Assembly: GCA_945910005.1 (NCBI GenBank)
Contig: OX246743.1
Coordinates: 880,122-944,121, forward strand
DNA: 64,000 bases
Direction: 5' to 3'
From: Isoperla grammatica
Taxonomy: Eukaryota > Arthropoda > Insecta > Plecoptera > Perlodidae
Shown: positions 10,817 to 23,521 of the stretch, piece by piece
Position numbering within the stretch: the first letter of the stretch is position 1
Layout: each line of letters starts with the position of its first letter
Notes under the pieces: generated by a model
Seen by the model: only the letters and a program-made list of their open reading frames with translations
Told to the model about the DNA's origin: nothing
Database searches by the model: none
Made by a program: the position numbers and the translations under genes

Positions 10817-13192
10817 AGTGCTGAGCTGTCGCAACAAGTGATGACTAAGAGGGTCTTGGTAAAACCGGTAGGTACATTCCTTTCAGTGGTCGGTCCATCA
10901 TAAACCCAAGACAACCTTACACATGCTTTCGTCACATCCGGGGTATTCCTAGCCAACCAGCGGACCGTCCGAGACAATAGCGTGCAAATACCGATCGCTG
11001 ATTAGCTACAAATACCCCGGATGTGACGAATGCATGTGTAAGGTTGTCTTGAGTTGCCTATACTTATCTCTGTCCCTGTCTGATGGCTGGAATAAGTGTC
11101 ACCAGTGTTTGTATACCCCTTATGGCAAGTTCGCGTGGTTGTGAAAATTTACGCGCTGCAACGCTTGACGAGCGCTGTAATCTTTGGCAATTCCCATTTT
11201 TCCGACACGACGCGCAAGGTAGTTGGTGGATATTGCTACATTTAGAAATGGCACCCACAAAAAATTGTCGTATGATACCAAGATATACAAATCCTGCACA
11301 GGCCTAGGCCACGAAGGTAGAATTAAATACGGTAATAACAAAAAAATATGCATAGGTGTATATGCCTAGGCTAGGACCATTGCGTTGGCTAGGCCTAGCT
11401 AACCTAGTAGTCACGATAAGTAATTATAAATCTGAGTTATTATAGTCCGGGTGTATGCTAGTTGACATTCGCTTTCAGGCGAATTGGACACGGGTAATCG
11501 TTGTATGTAAAAATGCTTGTTGATTGATTGAATGATTGATTGATATTTGGGTTTTAAGTTTCAAATTTTTGCAATTTGACTAACCATGACGATGAGTGGG
11601 TGAAATATGAAGATAAAATTGGGGGTGTTTGGAGAAAGGGGGCAAATAGGAGGGCGGTGAGGAAAAGGGACAGAGGAGGATGTGGACTGCATTTCGTCTG
11701 AATTCTCTTCCTCGACCTGTCCGGCAAGGGTGGCCCTACTAGAAGCATACGCTTCCGCCGGCATAGCTCTCGGAGTCAGCAAACACAAACCTGCCCATCT
11801 CATAAGGTAGCAGTCCCAGGGCAGGACGAATGCACAGGTCGCCCCCTAAAAGTTGTGTATAGTATAACCGTGTGAGACGGGACAAGCCGAGTGAGGTGGA
11901 GTGATGTTTGATCTCTCTTGTGTTACAGGAAGCGGGGAAACCCCTCGAGCCCCTAGACACAGCCACCCTGGCGAGATACGGGGTGTTTGGCACCTTGATA
12001 GGACCCAACATCCTCTACCCCTGGTGAGTAACACCAGGGTGCGAAATGACGGGGGAAATGGGGGGACTTTTCACCCCTTCATCCGTCTCAGTCTAGGGCT
12101 GAACCATCCAGGGCCCAGGGTCTATACTATAGTTAATCCTACCTTACCAAATGGTTTCAGGTACCGATGGCTGGACAGCCGCTTTATGGGCACGGCTGTC
12201 AAGACTGTGGCCAAGAAGGTTCTTCTCGACCAGTTTATGTGCACACCCGTCCTCTACGTTGCCTTCTACACCAGTGAGTATCACGCACACGCACACGCAC
12301 ACGCACACGCACACGCACACGCACACGCACACGCACACGCACACGCACACGCACACGCACACGCACACGCACACGCACACGCACACGCACACGCACACGC
12401 ACACGCACACGCATTACGGTCGCCTCTTATTTGAATTGTGTTACAGGTATGAGTCTCATGGAAGGCAAATCTGATCTGTTTGAGGAGTGCAGAAATAAGT
12501 TCGTCAAAACCTTCCTGGTAAGTGTAAAACACATACATTTTACTTGTAGATCGTCTTCTAATGTTTTCATCAAGACGGGGAATATTGGATGTTATACACT
12601 GAATCAATGAACAACATTTACAACCAGGTATTTGATATGGCAACGTGAACGTGGGCAAGGTCCAGTAAGGATGATTAGCGAACTGAATAGTATAATAGCT
12701 TCACGGGTAGGTTCTCTCTTTCACCAAAAATAAGGTGCAAGTCTTGACAAGATTCCAACTGCAGTAGCTAACTTTGCACAGGTTCGTCCGTCTGTAGAGC
12801 TACCGTACAACAAAACGTGGCCTGGATTAAGAACTGCTCACTAGTTGTTGTTGACTTGTTTGTTGTTTTAAGGCATCAAACGTAAATCAGTGGGTTCCAG
12901 CAGTTTGTCAACTTTTACTTTTTTAATGTATTTATTACAAAATCTACCAATTTTACTTCTGAATCAGCATGAAAACCTCGTTTGTTTGTCCCAGACGAGC
13001 TGCTGCTTCTGGCTTCCGGCCCAGACCATCAACTTCCTGTGGATCCCCCCGGCTGCGCGCGTCGTCTACGTTGGGATGTCTTCCCTGATCTGGGTCAACA
13101 TTCTCTGCTGGATCAAACGTCAGGACTACCAACCTCAGGCCCTCGAGACGCAGGAGTACCAATCTCAGGCCCTTGAGACGCAGGCTAGCTAA
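10739..13192 (+). CDS. MPV17L: MPV17-like membrane protein (MPV17L)
   Basis: There are five coding exons: 10739-10867, 11929-12023, 12161-12273, 12447-12517 and 12995-13192. All have GT-AG introns with phases 0, 2, 1, 0, and together they give 606 nt and 201 aa. The product belongs to the Mpv17/PMP22 family of small multi-pass organelle membrane proteins; human MPV17L is about the same size and linked to reactive oxygen handling in mitochondria or peroxisomes. Visible family marks are YPWPSN near residue 12, KKVLLDQFMCTPVLYVAFY, GKSDLFEECRNKF, and the C-terminal FWLPAQTINFLWIPPAARV...YVGMSSLIWVNIL. The closest match by eye is MPV17L rather than MPV17 or MPV17L2. The tail carries a duplicated YQxQALETQ pair. 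The start is the last of 14 repeated ATG copies, because only this one reads into a donor (CCG|gtaggt). Confidence 0.9.
10907..11052. mobile_element. Palindromic MITE in MPV17L intron 1
   Basis: Arms of about 40 bp (10907-10947 and 11011-11052) are inverted repeats beginning CAAGACAACC and containing TTTCGTCACATCCGGGGTATT. The middle has AGCCAACCAGCGGACCGTCC and ACCGATCGCTGATTAGCTAC. The same middle and a similar TTTCGTCACA end occur at 58590-58712 and 61935-62070, so this is one small family with three members in the window. Confidence 0.7.
12282..12413. repeat. (ACACGC)n microsatellite next to an MPV17L donor
   Basis: About 130 bp of nearly perfect CACACG hexamers begin eight bases after the GTGAGT donor of exon 3 and fill most of the small intron (12274-12446). 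Confidence 0.95.
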
Positions 13193-13400
13193 CAGGACTG
13201 CCAACATCTACTGGGTTCGTGTCAGGACCACCAACTTCTGAGACCAAGACCATTGAGCAGGACTGCCAACATCTACTGGGTTCCTGTCAGGACCACCAAC
13301 TTCTGAGACCCAGACCATTGAGCAGGACTGCCAACATCTACTGGGTTCCTGTCAGGACCACCAACTTCTGAGACCCAGACCATTGAGCAGGACTGCCAAC
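13193..13400 (+). repeat. 65-bp tandem repeat directly after the MPV17L stop codon
   Basis: AGGACTGCCAAC recurs at 13194, 13259, 13324 and 13389, a spacing of exactly 65 bp (three units plus a partial). The words GTCAGGACyACCAACyTC and TTGAGACsCAG also occur in the last coding exon. The 3' UTR array therefore looks derived from the coding end (the YQxQALETQ pair). Confidence 0.85.
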
Positions 13401-15660
13401 CTTGTCAAATTTAATGGACTAATCACGCAACAACATTAACAACATCTGAGCCAATATTCTCAAGAGACAATAGTATAGGCCAGGGTGATACACTGTTATC
13501 TGTCTAACTATAAGCTAATCAAAACGATTTGTTTGTGATGTTATGATCACGATGTTTGGGCTTTACGTCTCATGATGGCGTATATAAATAACGCCGCATG
13601 ACATCCATGGTAGAAAGTAGAAACCATGGTTGCTGGCTTTCAAGGTGACAGACCCGACCTTTGTGTGGTTGAGCCTGAAGAGAACTCACGGTAGAAGAAC
13701 ACGTGGCTAAACGATTGTGCAGTCGTGTAACTCTACAGGTGATGGACCAGGGGACTCAGTGGGTCCTGGCTCGAGATGTGTATGAGGTGGAGGGTAAGCA
13801 ACCCCGTTCAGAAGCGTGGAAGCATTGTTAGGGCGGGACTCACTATCTTCCTCAACCTTGGCCAGATTTGAGGTGTCCACATTGGAAGAGTTGACTGTTG
13901 ACTCGTCCGTATCCGTTGATGCTAGACATTCGGTCAGAAAGTGTCTTTGTGTAACTTGCGGGGCCAAATACATTTAACAGTATCGCGACGCGACCTAAAG
14001 GCCCATGGACCTTCATTGTGCGGTGAAACGTGTAATATTACATTCCGTAGTTACCCAGTTTGGGGTTGTATGTAAAACAATTTCTACTCAACTGTATGTG
14101 TAACTTTATTTTTACGAATGATCAATAATGAATGATTTTTTCTTATAAAAAGTTGAAAGTATAGTGATAATTTTACTTCATTGACAATTAACATTACAGC
14201 CGCATGAAAAAGTGGTTAAAGATATCATGTTATCTGAATAATATATATATTATATAGAATTTAAAGGTAAAAGCAATAAGCATACCAAGGAAGTCTATTT
14301 GTTAAGGCCGGGCTAAGTAGATTTATAAGAACTTAGAATTTGTGATTTACAAAGTTTTTTGAAATTGTTGCAAATGTAAAGCAATAAGAATTGTTATGTG
14401 AAAATTGTACAAAACTTTGGCAAGTGAAATTCGAGAAATGAAATGAAAATGGTAGAACTTTTAAGAGGAAGTGTAACTACTATGTCAAGACTAATAAGTA
14501 TAAATATATAAGTGCGTATCATCATAATGTACACTGTATTGATTGACTATAGCTGGATGCAGCTAATAATCATCGATTATATTATTATTATTATTATTAT
14601 TATTAATTTTATTATTATATAACTTATATTGAAGAAGAGCGGATGGTGAAGTCGCTTGAAAGTGTGTACCTATATTATTATTATAATGGGACCATCGCGT
14701 GGATGCAACGAGATGCGACTAAAAGAGACGAAACTTGAATGTTTACATATTCTTTGTTTATAATCTTCTGTGAATTAATTGTATCATGTTTATGAAGTAA
14801 TGGTTTGTACCGACCGGGAGTCGACCCCGGGTCTCTTTCTAATATCACCTCATATAATGTCTGTAAAGCTTAAAATCTGTGTAATCAGCACAAAGATAAG
14901 TTTACTAACTTGAACTATCTTGTATCTACGTAGGCCTTATATTTAAGCTATTGGAAATTTTGTACAATAAAGAGCTAAATAACTTGTTAAATTTTCTAAC
15001 TTCTGAGATTTTCTTGCCCCGTTTGAGTTAGAGTATAGCATGTTTCACATGTCACCTCTATTCGAACACATCGTTTGCTTGTGTTACTCATACAAGTCTT
15101 CGTTTGCTGCAACATGTTACAACATGGTTTACGCCCCTACTTTCCTTAACATTCCAATCTGCCTAGTCCAATATTTTAGGTCAATAAGTTTCATTTTTTT
15201 TACTTTTTTCTGGTAGAAGACACTAGGGCCATATGCAGTTTGCACAGACAACTGTCAAGTGCAATAACGTCATTTCCGGTATCGCACGGTAGCCATACTG
15301 AGGTACCTCCTCTGTAAACATTTGTTTACGTTCTTCCGACACTGCATTGTTGCAATATTGCAGATCATTGCAGATGTTCTTTGACTGACATAACTGTTTT
15401 TAAACAAAGGTTACGTATTATGACTGAAAACAAAATCAAACGCGCTAACTCTGTTTGAAGACAATCATTTGCATGTGTTATCATTTACTTGAACTTTTAC
15501 CTGCAGACGTCAATTCCTGGATAACCTATGTTTCTTCTATAAACTGTATTAGTGATGACGTCAGATTAAATGGCGGATGAGCTATCTGACTCCAAACAAC
15601 TTTTCTGAAATGTAGTTATTATTTAAAGTAGTAATTGTATCATTACAATACTTGACTTAT
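13401..15660. other. AT-rich intergenic / probable MPV17L 3' UTR, no gene
   Basis: No supported coding exon is present. A SINE-like fragment lies near 13550-13660, (TTA)n tracts near 14580-14610, and a canonical AATAAA at 14966-14971. The AATAAA is the first + strand poly(A) signal I found after the MPV17L stop, implying a long 3' UTR of about 1.8 kb if it is used. A frame at 13707-13973 on the - strand has no recognisable features. Confidence 0.4.
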
Positions 15661-15741
15661 CAGTTTAATCAACTTCTTTATCACTGTTTCGTGTTAAGGA
15701 AAACGAAATATCTGAACGGATAACCCTCGCTACAATGTTCA

Positions 15742-16299
15742 ATGAAAGAAGTGGACTCTGAGGTAAAACATTGTAAACTACAAATTCTAAGACTACAAAA
15801 TAAAAACAAACTGATAACTTTACAATGGATATCATCACACTGCAGCATATACGGAAACGATAAGGCCGACTATCTGGCCAAACGAGGAGCCAGAATGCCG
15901 CAACTGCCAAAACCTTTAACCCTAGAGTCTAAGAAAGCACATGTAAGCGCTGCAGCCACTAAGAAGATCAGGCAGGACTGGGTAGAGAAAGGTAGAAACA
16001 AGCCATGGCAGGAATATACCATGAGTTCAAAAAGGCCCACCAACCATCTTCCACGGCAAATTGAAACGGCCCAGTTCAGGCTAAAAACGCAGCACGATCT
16101 TCTAGGGAAGCATCTCCACCGAATAGGGGTGTTTGAGACGAGTACCTGCAAGCTGTGTGGAAATGGGGAGCAGGATAGGAGCCACCTGTTTGTATGTCCA
16201 AAACTGGCAGGGGAACGTGACGCAATGCCGAGCGACATGAAGAGGGTGGAGAAAGAAGCGTGTCTCTACTGGTTGACCAGATCCAGCATGATGGCATAA
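15742..16299 (+). pseudogene. LINE remnant: RNase H domain and C-terminus
   Basis: This is a 185-aa open frame without its own start context. Near residue 29 it has WISSHCSIYGNDKADYLAKR, the last conserved RNase H block (His, then Asp within GNxxAD). It is followed by FRLKTQHDLLGKHLHRIG and CKLCGNGEQDRSHLFVCP, a Cys/His finger seen at the C-terminus of RNase H-bearing Jockey/I-group non-LTR retrotransposons. The reverse transcriptase and the front part of RNase H are missing, so the copy is 5'-truncated. It lies downstream of the dynein gene on the opposite strand. Confidence 0.8.
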
Positions 16300-16579
16300 T
16301 AGCCAAATGTGGGCATTTGAGAAGAAGAAGACAATGTTTTCAAAAACAAAACTATCTGTCAACTGTCAGCTGTCATGATTGTTTGGAGTCACAAATACGG
16401 TTCGTCATTGGTTGACACGGGAATCGTGACGTTACACTAATATACTCTATTGACAGAACGAGTGTACAATGAGTACCTCACAATGGCCGCCACATGACCG
16501 CCAACAATGTCTGTGACGTCACGTGAGTATCAAGAATAGGTAAGGTAGGAAATAAGACAATGTCATGTTCACTTGTTAG

Positions 16580-16585
16580 TTTAAT
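16580..16585 (-). terminator. Possible variant poly(A) signal of the dynein light chain gene
   Basis: On the - strand this reads ATTAAA, the commonest variant of the polyadenylation hexamer, 142 bases past the stop codon. I saw no canonical AATAAA closer. Confidence 0.35.
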
Positions 16586-16604
16586 TTAAACAGATGTGTC
16601 AGGT

Positions 16605-16742
16605 ACATAGATCGTCCGGCCTGCTGTGTGTGCGTAGGTCATGCAGATCTCTACTCGCTCGACGCTATGGTAGTTAGTTACACTGATCGTCCGGCCAGCT
16701 GTGTGCGCGCGTAAGTCGTGCAGATCTCTACTCGCTCGACGC
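16605..16742 (-). repeat. Duplicated stop-codon edge of the dynein light chain gene (77 bp)
   Basis: The block CAGATCTCTACTCGCTCGAC occurs at 16721 (the true end of the coding exon, including TAG) and at 16644. CGTCCGGCC and GTGTGTG/CGCG lie before each. The second copy is in the 3' UTR, so the gene is unaffected. The break lies inside the coding end, as in the other exon-edge repeats of this window. Confidence 0.8.
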
Positions 16743-19700
16743 CTGTATCACGATAAGCATGAACTCCCTTTCGGGCGCCACCATGATCTCGTTGCGCTTC
16801 GTCCGGATCCTGAGGAAGGTGAGATCGTTGGTCGGGTCCAGATCGCGGACTATGCTTCGGGTCTTCTCGCAGATGTTCATCAAGATGGTGGCGTATTGCA
16901 TTGTGGTCGTGTTGTCCATGGTTGTCTTGACCGGCTGCCCTGGCAACACACGGCGGACATTTTGTTACTTTCACAACCCTTAAAGTCGATCCACTGTTTA
17001 CCCAACTATTTGTCATTGTGCTACAAATCATGTTGAATATACACTTAAATATCATGTTAAATATTAGCGAAAAATAAAGTAGTTTCATCGACTACTTTTT
17101 TTAATATAAATATTTGAAATCCGTCGATTTCCCTATCCCCTACCATTGAAACTGTCAAAAATCATACACTTTCGAATATAAAGCATCGACTAAGTAGATA
17201 CTAAACATTTGTCATTTTCTTTATTTTATACTCAATTTGAAGATAATTGAACGACAATTCTAAATATGTATGTATGAATACAATCACTCGACTCGTTTTC
17301 GGTCAATATTGGCTTCACTACAAGAACATTTGATGGGAAATCGGGCGAGCCGTGAAACTATGGCAACACTGCGTGCGATGACGTCATTTCTCTTTGAGCC
17401 CGCCGGCCGCCTCACGTCAAAACATGAGCTGGCTGTCACATTTCCATGATGCGACGTGACTGGACTTTTACTTATTTACATTTATTGTCGCTTATTTCCA
17501 ATTAACATTTTGCGTCCTACAAATAATGCACTCAATTCAAATTGAAGGCACAGCTAGAAACGGGAATAAATCTGAATACGGTACGTGAGGCTAGCCTAGG
17601 CCACCTTTATTTAGACTTAGGCCTAGGCCTATATTGCCTGATCCGAAATGAAATTCTTGTATTGTACGTCCGTAAACGCAAACATTTTCCCCAATGTAGA
17701 TATGCTAAGTATAGTATGCCAGGAGGCATCTGTATAATATGAAAGAAAATATGCCAAGCCATAAGGCCACTCAAGGACGTTTTGTGATCATTTGACATGT
17801 GCAAGGCCTAGGCCTACCATTTATGTAGCCCCCCTACACGCATTTGAAATAATTTACATCCATTGCATGCCTTCACATGTCCTAGATGGACTTAAGTTAC
17901 TTGAGATCACTTCGTCAGGTAAACAATTGCACAAACAACATGATACGATACAAAATATACAATCCTATCATTTTCTTTTATCGTAATAAAACGTCCTCCG
18001 CTTCGTATTCCGTATTTTTTCGACGCCATTTTCACGATCTGACAATAACAATGTCTATGCAGCGTTGCCAAGTATATTGGAGGTTGGCAATACTTTGTTG
18101 ATGAATATTAAAAACGAGTTTTTTGTTTCCTTGGCTTTGTAAATCAATTTAGATTTGTATCCATTATAAAGTCTATAATTTGTGAATGTGTTGTGGTGTA
18201 ATTAAAGCCAAAAGCGAGATAAGAAGTTGACTACTATTTGGAGTTTTGATGAACTAATTTCGTTTTTAGGGATTGGCTATTCTGCAGTCAAACTAGTGTC
18301 TAGAATCATGCCATTATAAATAACTGCATTTTCGTGTAAATACTGGATTTTAAAATAGTATTCTTACTTGATTACTGAATATATTTTACATTTTATAGTA
18401 ATTTAACATAATAATTGTCAAAGAAATAATTATTTGTGATTTTAAACAAATATTAAAATCATTGCTTGAAACTGGTAGTTTGATCAATGGAACGACTTTA
18501 AGTAATACCCTAGCGGACAGGAAACTACCCGTTTGTATTAGTGGCATCCTATTGGTCAGGATCCATATGCATACATCTTATCAGCGCTAGTGAGATCGAT
18601 TGAAGCGCTCATGTGTCGGACTGGCGCACTTCGGTTATGAAAACATTGCACCATAGCAATGGAAAACCACGCGGGAGGTACGAAGTGTATCATCATTAAA
18701 TACGGATGTAATAAAAATAAATCCAGGCTACGAGGCAAAGCAATCTTTTATTAAAGGGCAAGGATTACTTAAATCTGGCCATGTTTTTTATTTAACGGAA
18801 ACTCGAGATGGTGTGGTCAATTTTATAACGTCGAAAGTGGTCAGGCAGACGTCAGTGAGTTTGACGCCCTATGATGTTAAAATTGAAGTAAGCATTGTAT
18901 ATTTTATGTTAGGCCCTATATTATGTTGTGGTTTATACCTAGTAGGACTCTTTAAAGTACGCAGTTGAAACTTAGGTATACTGAAAGAAAAATCATTGTT
19001 GCATTCTGTGAACAGAACGGGCCCAGCATAGGCCTAGCATTGCTAGCATATGGGTGGGCCTAGGCTTGCTAGGCTCGTAAACTTGTAAAAGTGAACGCTT
19101 ATCGATGTATTTTGGTACCGATTTGTGCAGCCAACAATACAACAACCCTTGTTGCCACTTCTTGCTGCCCCTTCAGCCAAACCTAATAATGTATTACGCA
19201 ACAATTATTGGAAGAAACAATCTCAAATACATGTAAACGCCATTTAATGACAGCTGGTAGGCCGAGGCGTGATCTTGTTTTGTTTCTTTCCTTCCCGAAC
19301 TGCAAAGTTCTGCCGCTGCACGCGCTGTATGTACTAACGCACGGTGCCTATACAGTGTAGTTACTATTATAAGTCCATGATATGACTATGAGTTCCCCAC
19401 ATAAGTTCATAGGCCTACATCGTATCAAGGACTCAGGCTTAAGCCGCTTTCGTTTACCTCGCCAGAGTGACCCGTCCGATCAGTAATGTCACGTGACTTC
19501 ACTTCACCGGGTCAGAGTTTTCAACCCGAGCAAACGAAAGCGTTTCGGAGTAGGGTTGCTTTATGCCGTGCGCTTGAATAGCTAAACCTAATCTTCAAAT
19601 TGTTTTGAATTTTTTGTAATGCCTGATGTACTTACTTTCTGGGCGCAATTCATTAATAGTCTACTCAAAAACACGGTTTTGCGCCCAAACATCCACATGC

Positions 19701-20491
19701 ATCATCCACAGCCACTTTAACACCACCATCAAAATCATAACATTTTGTATTTTCCGCCCAAACCTAACTTACCCTGCTCCCGAGGCAGGTCACTTTTTTG
19801 GTGATCGGGTCTCGCAACCGGGTTACTCTGGCATAGTTGCCGAACGCACCAGAGTAACCTGCTACTGATCGGGTTTGGATTGCGGACTGACAGATTGCTC
19901 TGGTGAGGAAAACGTAAGCGGCTTTAGTATATAGTGAGGTTATTTGTTCAGTTAATTGTGAGCTCTTATCCCCCTAAAGCAGTTGAGTTGAGCTTCGCCT
20001 ACAATAACATACCGTAAGGTTTCGGCCTGCATCGTTGCGTGTAGGCCTAAGCCATGCCCCAATCTAACTGCAGGCTCATACCGACCGCAGAACTTATCTA
20101 CTGCCCTTTCATGCACGCTATTTCAACTGGATTCAGCAGATTCCTGGCGCCCATATTTATCTTTCTACACCGGACGTGACTAATAAGGCATGTGCACTCT
20201 AACATGAAGACTGCCCTTACGAATGTGTGAAAGAACGTCAGAAATCCGTTGTTTTCCGTTGAAGCAGAGTGCATGAAAGCCCCTTTCATTGGTAGATAAA
20301 GATCTGAGGACGGCATGGGTGTGGTTGTGGTGGTGTGACTAGTTTAGTCCTATTAGGCCTGGCCTAGGCCTAGGCCTAGCCTAGGTCTACCCCGGCGACT
20401 CACCTTCAGCGTTGGTGATTATAGTCCCGATGATCCCCCTGTGCGCTTGAATCCTCTTCATAGTCTCGTCGACTTCTTCCGCAAGAGCCAT
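16728..20491 (-). CDS. DYNLRB1: Dynein light chain roadblock-type (DYNLRB)
   Basis: There are two exons on the - strand, 20404-20491 (starts ATG, ends GAAG|gtgag) and 16728-16939 (acceptor TTGCCAG), joined in phase 1. They give 300 nt and 99 aa; DYNLRB1 is usually 96 aa. The protein begins [19 protein letters not shown] and has [34 protein letters not shown] and [17 protein letters not shown]. These match the roadblock/LC7 family almost residue by residue. The homodimer binds the cytoplasmic dynein intermediate chain and helps cargo attachment. The single intron of about 3.5 kb carries a Harbinger-like element. DYNLRB1 and DYNLRB2 cannot be told apart here, so the symbol is provisional. Confidence 0.93.
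19442..19923. mobile_element. Harbinger-like MITE in the dynein gene intron
   Basis: Terminal inverted repeats AGCCGCTTTCGTTTACCTCG... and ...GAGGAAAACGTAAGCGGCT extend about 27 bp. TTA flanks both ends (19439-19441 and 19924-19926). A TTA duplication is characteristic of PIF/Harbinger. No transposase is seen in 482 bp. Confidence 0.65.
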
Positions 20492-20639
20492 ATTCACGAC
20501 AGTAATTTACTGACTATTATCTTGTGAACAAATCAAACCTACCACTGTCAAGAGTCCGCGGATGTTCCGAGAAATAACCTTGAAATAACACGTTCCTCTG
20601 TGATTCGCTTTTGTTTTTTATAAATAAGGTGAAGACCAC

Positions 20640-20890
20640 AGCCTTCTCGACGGGTCCATCCGCGCGGATTGAACCGCCGTTCGAGAAGGCTATGGTGATT
20701 ACTGATTAGGCTACAAACCACAGCCTGCTGGATGCGTCAATCAACTTGATCACGATTCACGGTCAACTTGATCTCTGCCTGGCGGATGCTCGTCAAACTC
20801 TCGTGCAACTTGGGAGTTCAACGAGCCTCCGCCAGGCGGAGACCCAGTCAGTATACGGCTAGCGGAGGCTCGTCGAACTCCCACAGTATT
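20640..20890. repeat. Two adjacent imperfect hairpins upstream of the dynein start
   Basis: ACAGCCTTCTCGACGG (20639) pairs with CGTTCGAGAAGGCTAT (20680). Further on, TCTGCCTGGCGGATGCTCGT (20776) pairs with AACGAGCCTCCGCCAGGCGGA (20820-20840). They may be small MITE fragments; no target duplication was identified. Confidence 0.45.
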
Positions 20891-21384
20891 TGGCCAGGTT
20901 GTACAAAATGGTGTTTTGGGATCATATTGTGACACAATACTTGCAATACGTAAATGGGACATATTATGGTATAATGCAATGATTTAAAGTATAATTGTGA
21001 TATTGCCTGTGTAATGCATCGCAACTCATAAGTTATTTTGACAGATCCACTATGTGTTTTCCTTCACATTTCCCCCATTTGAATAACACGTACATTACTT
21101 TTGTTCTTCCCTCCCCCCGTACCGATCTTTAACAGCCAGCATTTAAAAAAGTTCAGAATCACACCACAAGAGAATTCAAAATAATCCCATAAGCTTTGAT
21201 TAAACCCTAATAAAACAAAGCCAGGTCTCAATTTACCAGCTTCGTTAAGCTCAAATTTAACAAGCTCGGTTTGGTTACCATGTTTTCAACAAACATTACA
21301 TTCAGAATGCCTGGCAGTCGCCATGTTAGTTCGTAGAGAAACTCCACTTACCGGCTAATCGGTGATTATAAAATTAATGAACCG

Positions 21385-21405
21385 CCCCCCCCCCCCCCCC
21401 CCCCC
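21385..21405. repeat. Poly-C run, 21 bases
   Basis: A C homopolymer of 21 bases followed by CCCT repeats, in otherwise unremarkable intergenic DNA (20900-21870) where I see no gene. Confidence 0.95.
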
Positions 21406-21872
21406 TCCCTCCCTCCCCCGTTAGACAGCTAGACACTCATTTAACCTACATATTAGATATTCTATTTATATGATCTGTAAGTAAGCTGTACAGTCCTTTC
21501 ACACCCCTATGCAACGTTACAGTGTGAAGACATAAAACTGTACAGCCCACGAGTAACTGCGCACAAAGAAGCGAAGTGAGCTGCTAAAACGATTTTCATA
21601 ATTGAATGTAAAATGTCTAAAATGGGTTCACTAAATGTAACTTCACACAACATTGTATGAATAACTTAAGACATGTTTTACATATTGATGCTTGCAAGAC
21701 ATACTTATATATGATGAGCCACGATGTCATTATAAGTCAGTAAATATTGTGACATGATATTATAATAATTATAATCATAATGAAGTCGTTACACAGCGAC
21801 ATTATAATATTACCCCAAAGAACGCGTCTGTTCTTGGCCAAAACACAGCAGCACGGAAACCAGTGCGCCAGC

Positions 21873-22445
21873 CAGTGGCGTATGCAGGGGGAGATCGGGG
21901 GCCTTCCCCCACCCCCCTGAAATCCCAGCTTCAATATACTCTGCAAAATACATTCTTTTTTTACAAAAAAATATATTTACGATAGAAATAATAGTACCAT
22001 AGGCCTAGGTATACAAATAATATTACTGTTCAAGTTAAATTTGAAGTATAAAATAAATTCAATAATATTCTTATAAGATTATTGCAAAATATATCACGGC
22101 CAGCAAAATACTCTAATGGCTCAACCACATCTGACGGCATCGTGATTGTAATCGTAATCCGGAAATCGTGAAAGAGTTAACTTACTTGGTTCTTACGGCG
22201 CTGTTCACTACAAAATCGTAACGTCGTAATGGATTCCATAATTGCGATCCCGATTACAATTACGATTCTCCCAATCCCATTAAAATCCCTTCAAAATTAC
22301 AGATGTAAAAAAAATGCGCTATTGTGCGGCCCCCCCCCCCCCCTACAGCCCCCATTGTGTCGTTTGTGGAGCATCTTGTTACAGGTATGTCGTAGGCCTA
22401 CTCTAGGTAGCCCCCCCCCGAAATATATTCCTGAATACGCCACTG
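21873..22445. mobile_element. hAT-like MITE with CAGTGGCGTA ends
   Basis: The ends CAGTGGCGTATGCAG and CTGAATACGCCACTG are inverted repeats. The flanking octamers GCGCCAGC (21865-21872) and ACACCAGC (22446-22453) agree at 6 of 8 positions, as for an old 8-bp duplication. The interior is AT-rich with C runs and no transposase. Confidence 0.6.
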
Positions 22446-23159
22446 ACACCAGCAGTGACGTCACTAGAAGAGAACCAAGCGCGAATACAATACAATACAA
22501 TACAATACAAGGCGAAGTCCAGCCGTCCAAGTTTATTTCCACGCTGTGTCAGAGAAAAACTAAAACCCCTGTGCTAAAACTGTTCCAGAGCCCAGCAGAA
22601 TGTATTTGTATTTTTCCTCGTAACGTATAAAGTAAGTAATTGCAGGATTCTAATTATTAAACAAGTGATTACAAACCAACAATATGTTTCACAAGAACTA
22701 AAAACTAACAAAATTTCAAATATTGCATTCACTAGAAATTAATTATTAACTATTGAATTGGCTTCCAGAATAACAACCGTAAAGATTAAAATATTTGAAA
22801 CTTTTTCAATCTGATGTTTAATTTTTACAAAACTGAATGTTAGTTGGTAACTACTTGTTCAATATTGTGAAGCATTATCAAGATATGACTAATTTGAAAG
22901 TGAGACTACCCCTCTCATAGATGTATTGAATGTAACATCCGATATGAACGTCCTTCCATCAGGCCACCACTGACTAACCCAATAAACCATTGCGCCAATG
23001 CTAACTCGATTACCTCGGTTACGCCGAGAGTTAGGTAAGTAAGTCGCGTATAACGCGAGAAGCCCCTCAGATGTGGCACAGCGCGTTGCCTATAAGAGGG
23101 CGCAGGGGTAGAAGAGCGCCAGAAGGACACAACCCTTCATCCAGTGTTGCCACTGTTAC

Positions 23160-23521
23160 GACCAAGGACTATTGACAACACAGCCTACATATCGTTCAAT
23201 ACCGGTCAGGACTCAGGACGGAGTAACTTGACAGTCAGGATAGATCACATCGTCCGTGATGTGTCAAGAAGCTAGATTAGTGTCAAGGCTAAGGACAGTG
23301 ACAGCGTAAGTTAGCTTAGTGACAGTTACGACGCATCTCATCGCCTAAAGGACAGGATAGTGACAGTAAGAGTGTAGTTTAGTGACAGCCAGGACCTATC
23401 TGGTCGACTAAAGACAGTCTAACTGTAGGATAGTGACAGCTAGGACAGTGACAGTCTCCGTGTAGCCTAGTGACAGTCAGCATCTACTAAGCACCGGACA
23501 GTGACAGTGAGGACAGCCGTA
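23160..23521 (+). promoter_or_regulatory. Probable 5' leader of the acyltransferase gene, GTGACAG-rich
   Basis: AGTGACAG or a close variant occurs about ten times in the 360 bases before the start codon at 23522, at irregular spacing. This resembles a decayed short tandem repeat. No TATA box is evident. It is assigned as leader because it directly precedes the first coding exon. Confidence 0.4.

Noticed and set aside
12281..12658. Open frames coding poly(Ala-Cys), poly(Cys-Val) or poly(His-Ala/His-Thr) over the ACACGC repeat
   Set aside because: They are microsatellite translations inside an intron of MPV17L; the supported exons flank them.
13707..13973. 88-residue Ser/Pro-rich frame on the - strand
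   Set aside because: No homology recognised by eye, no splice partners, and located in the likely MPV17L 3' region.
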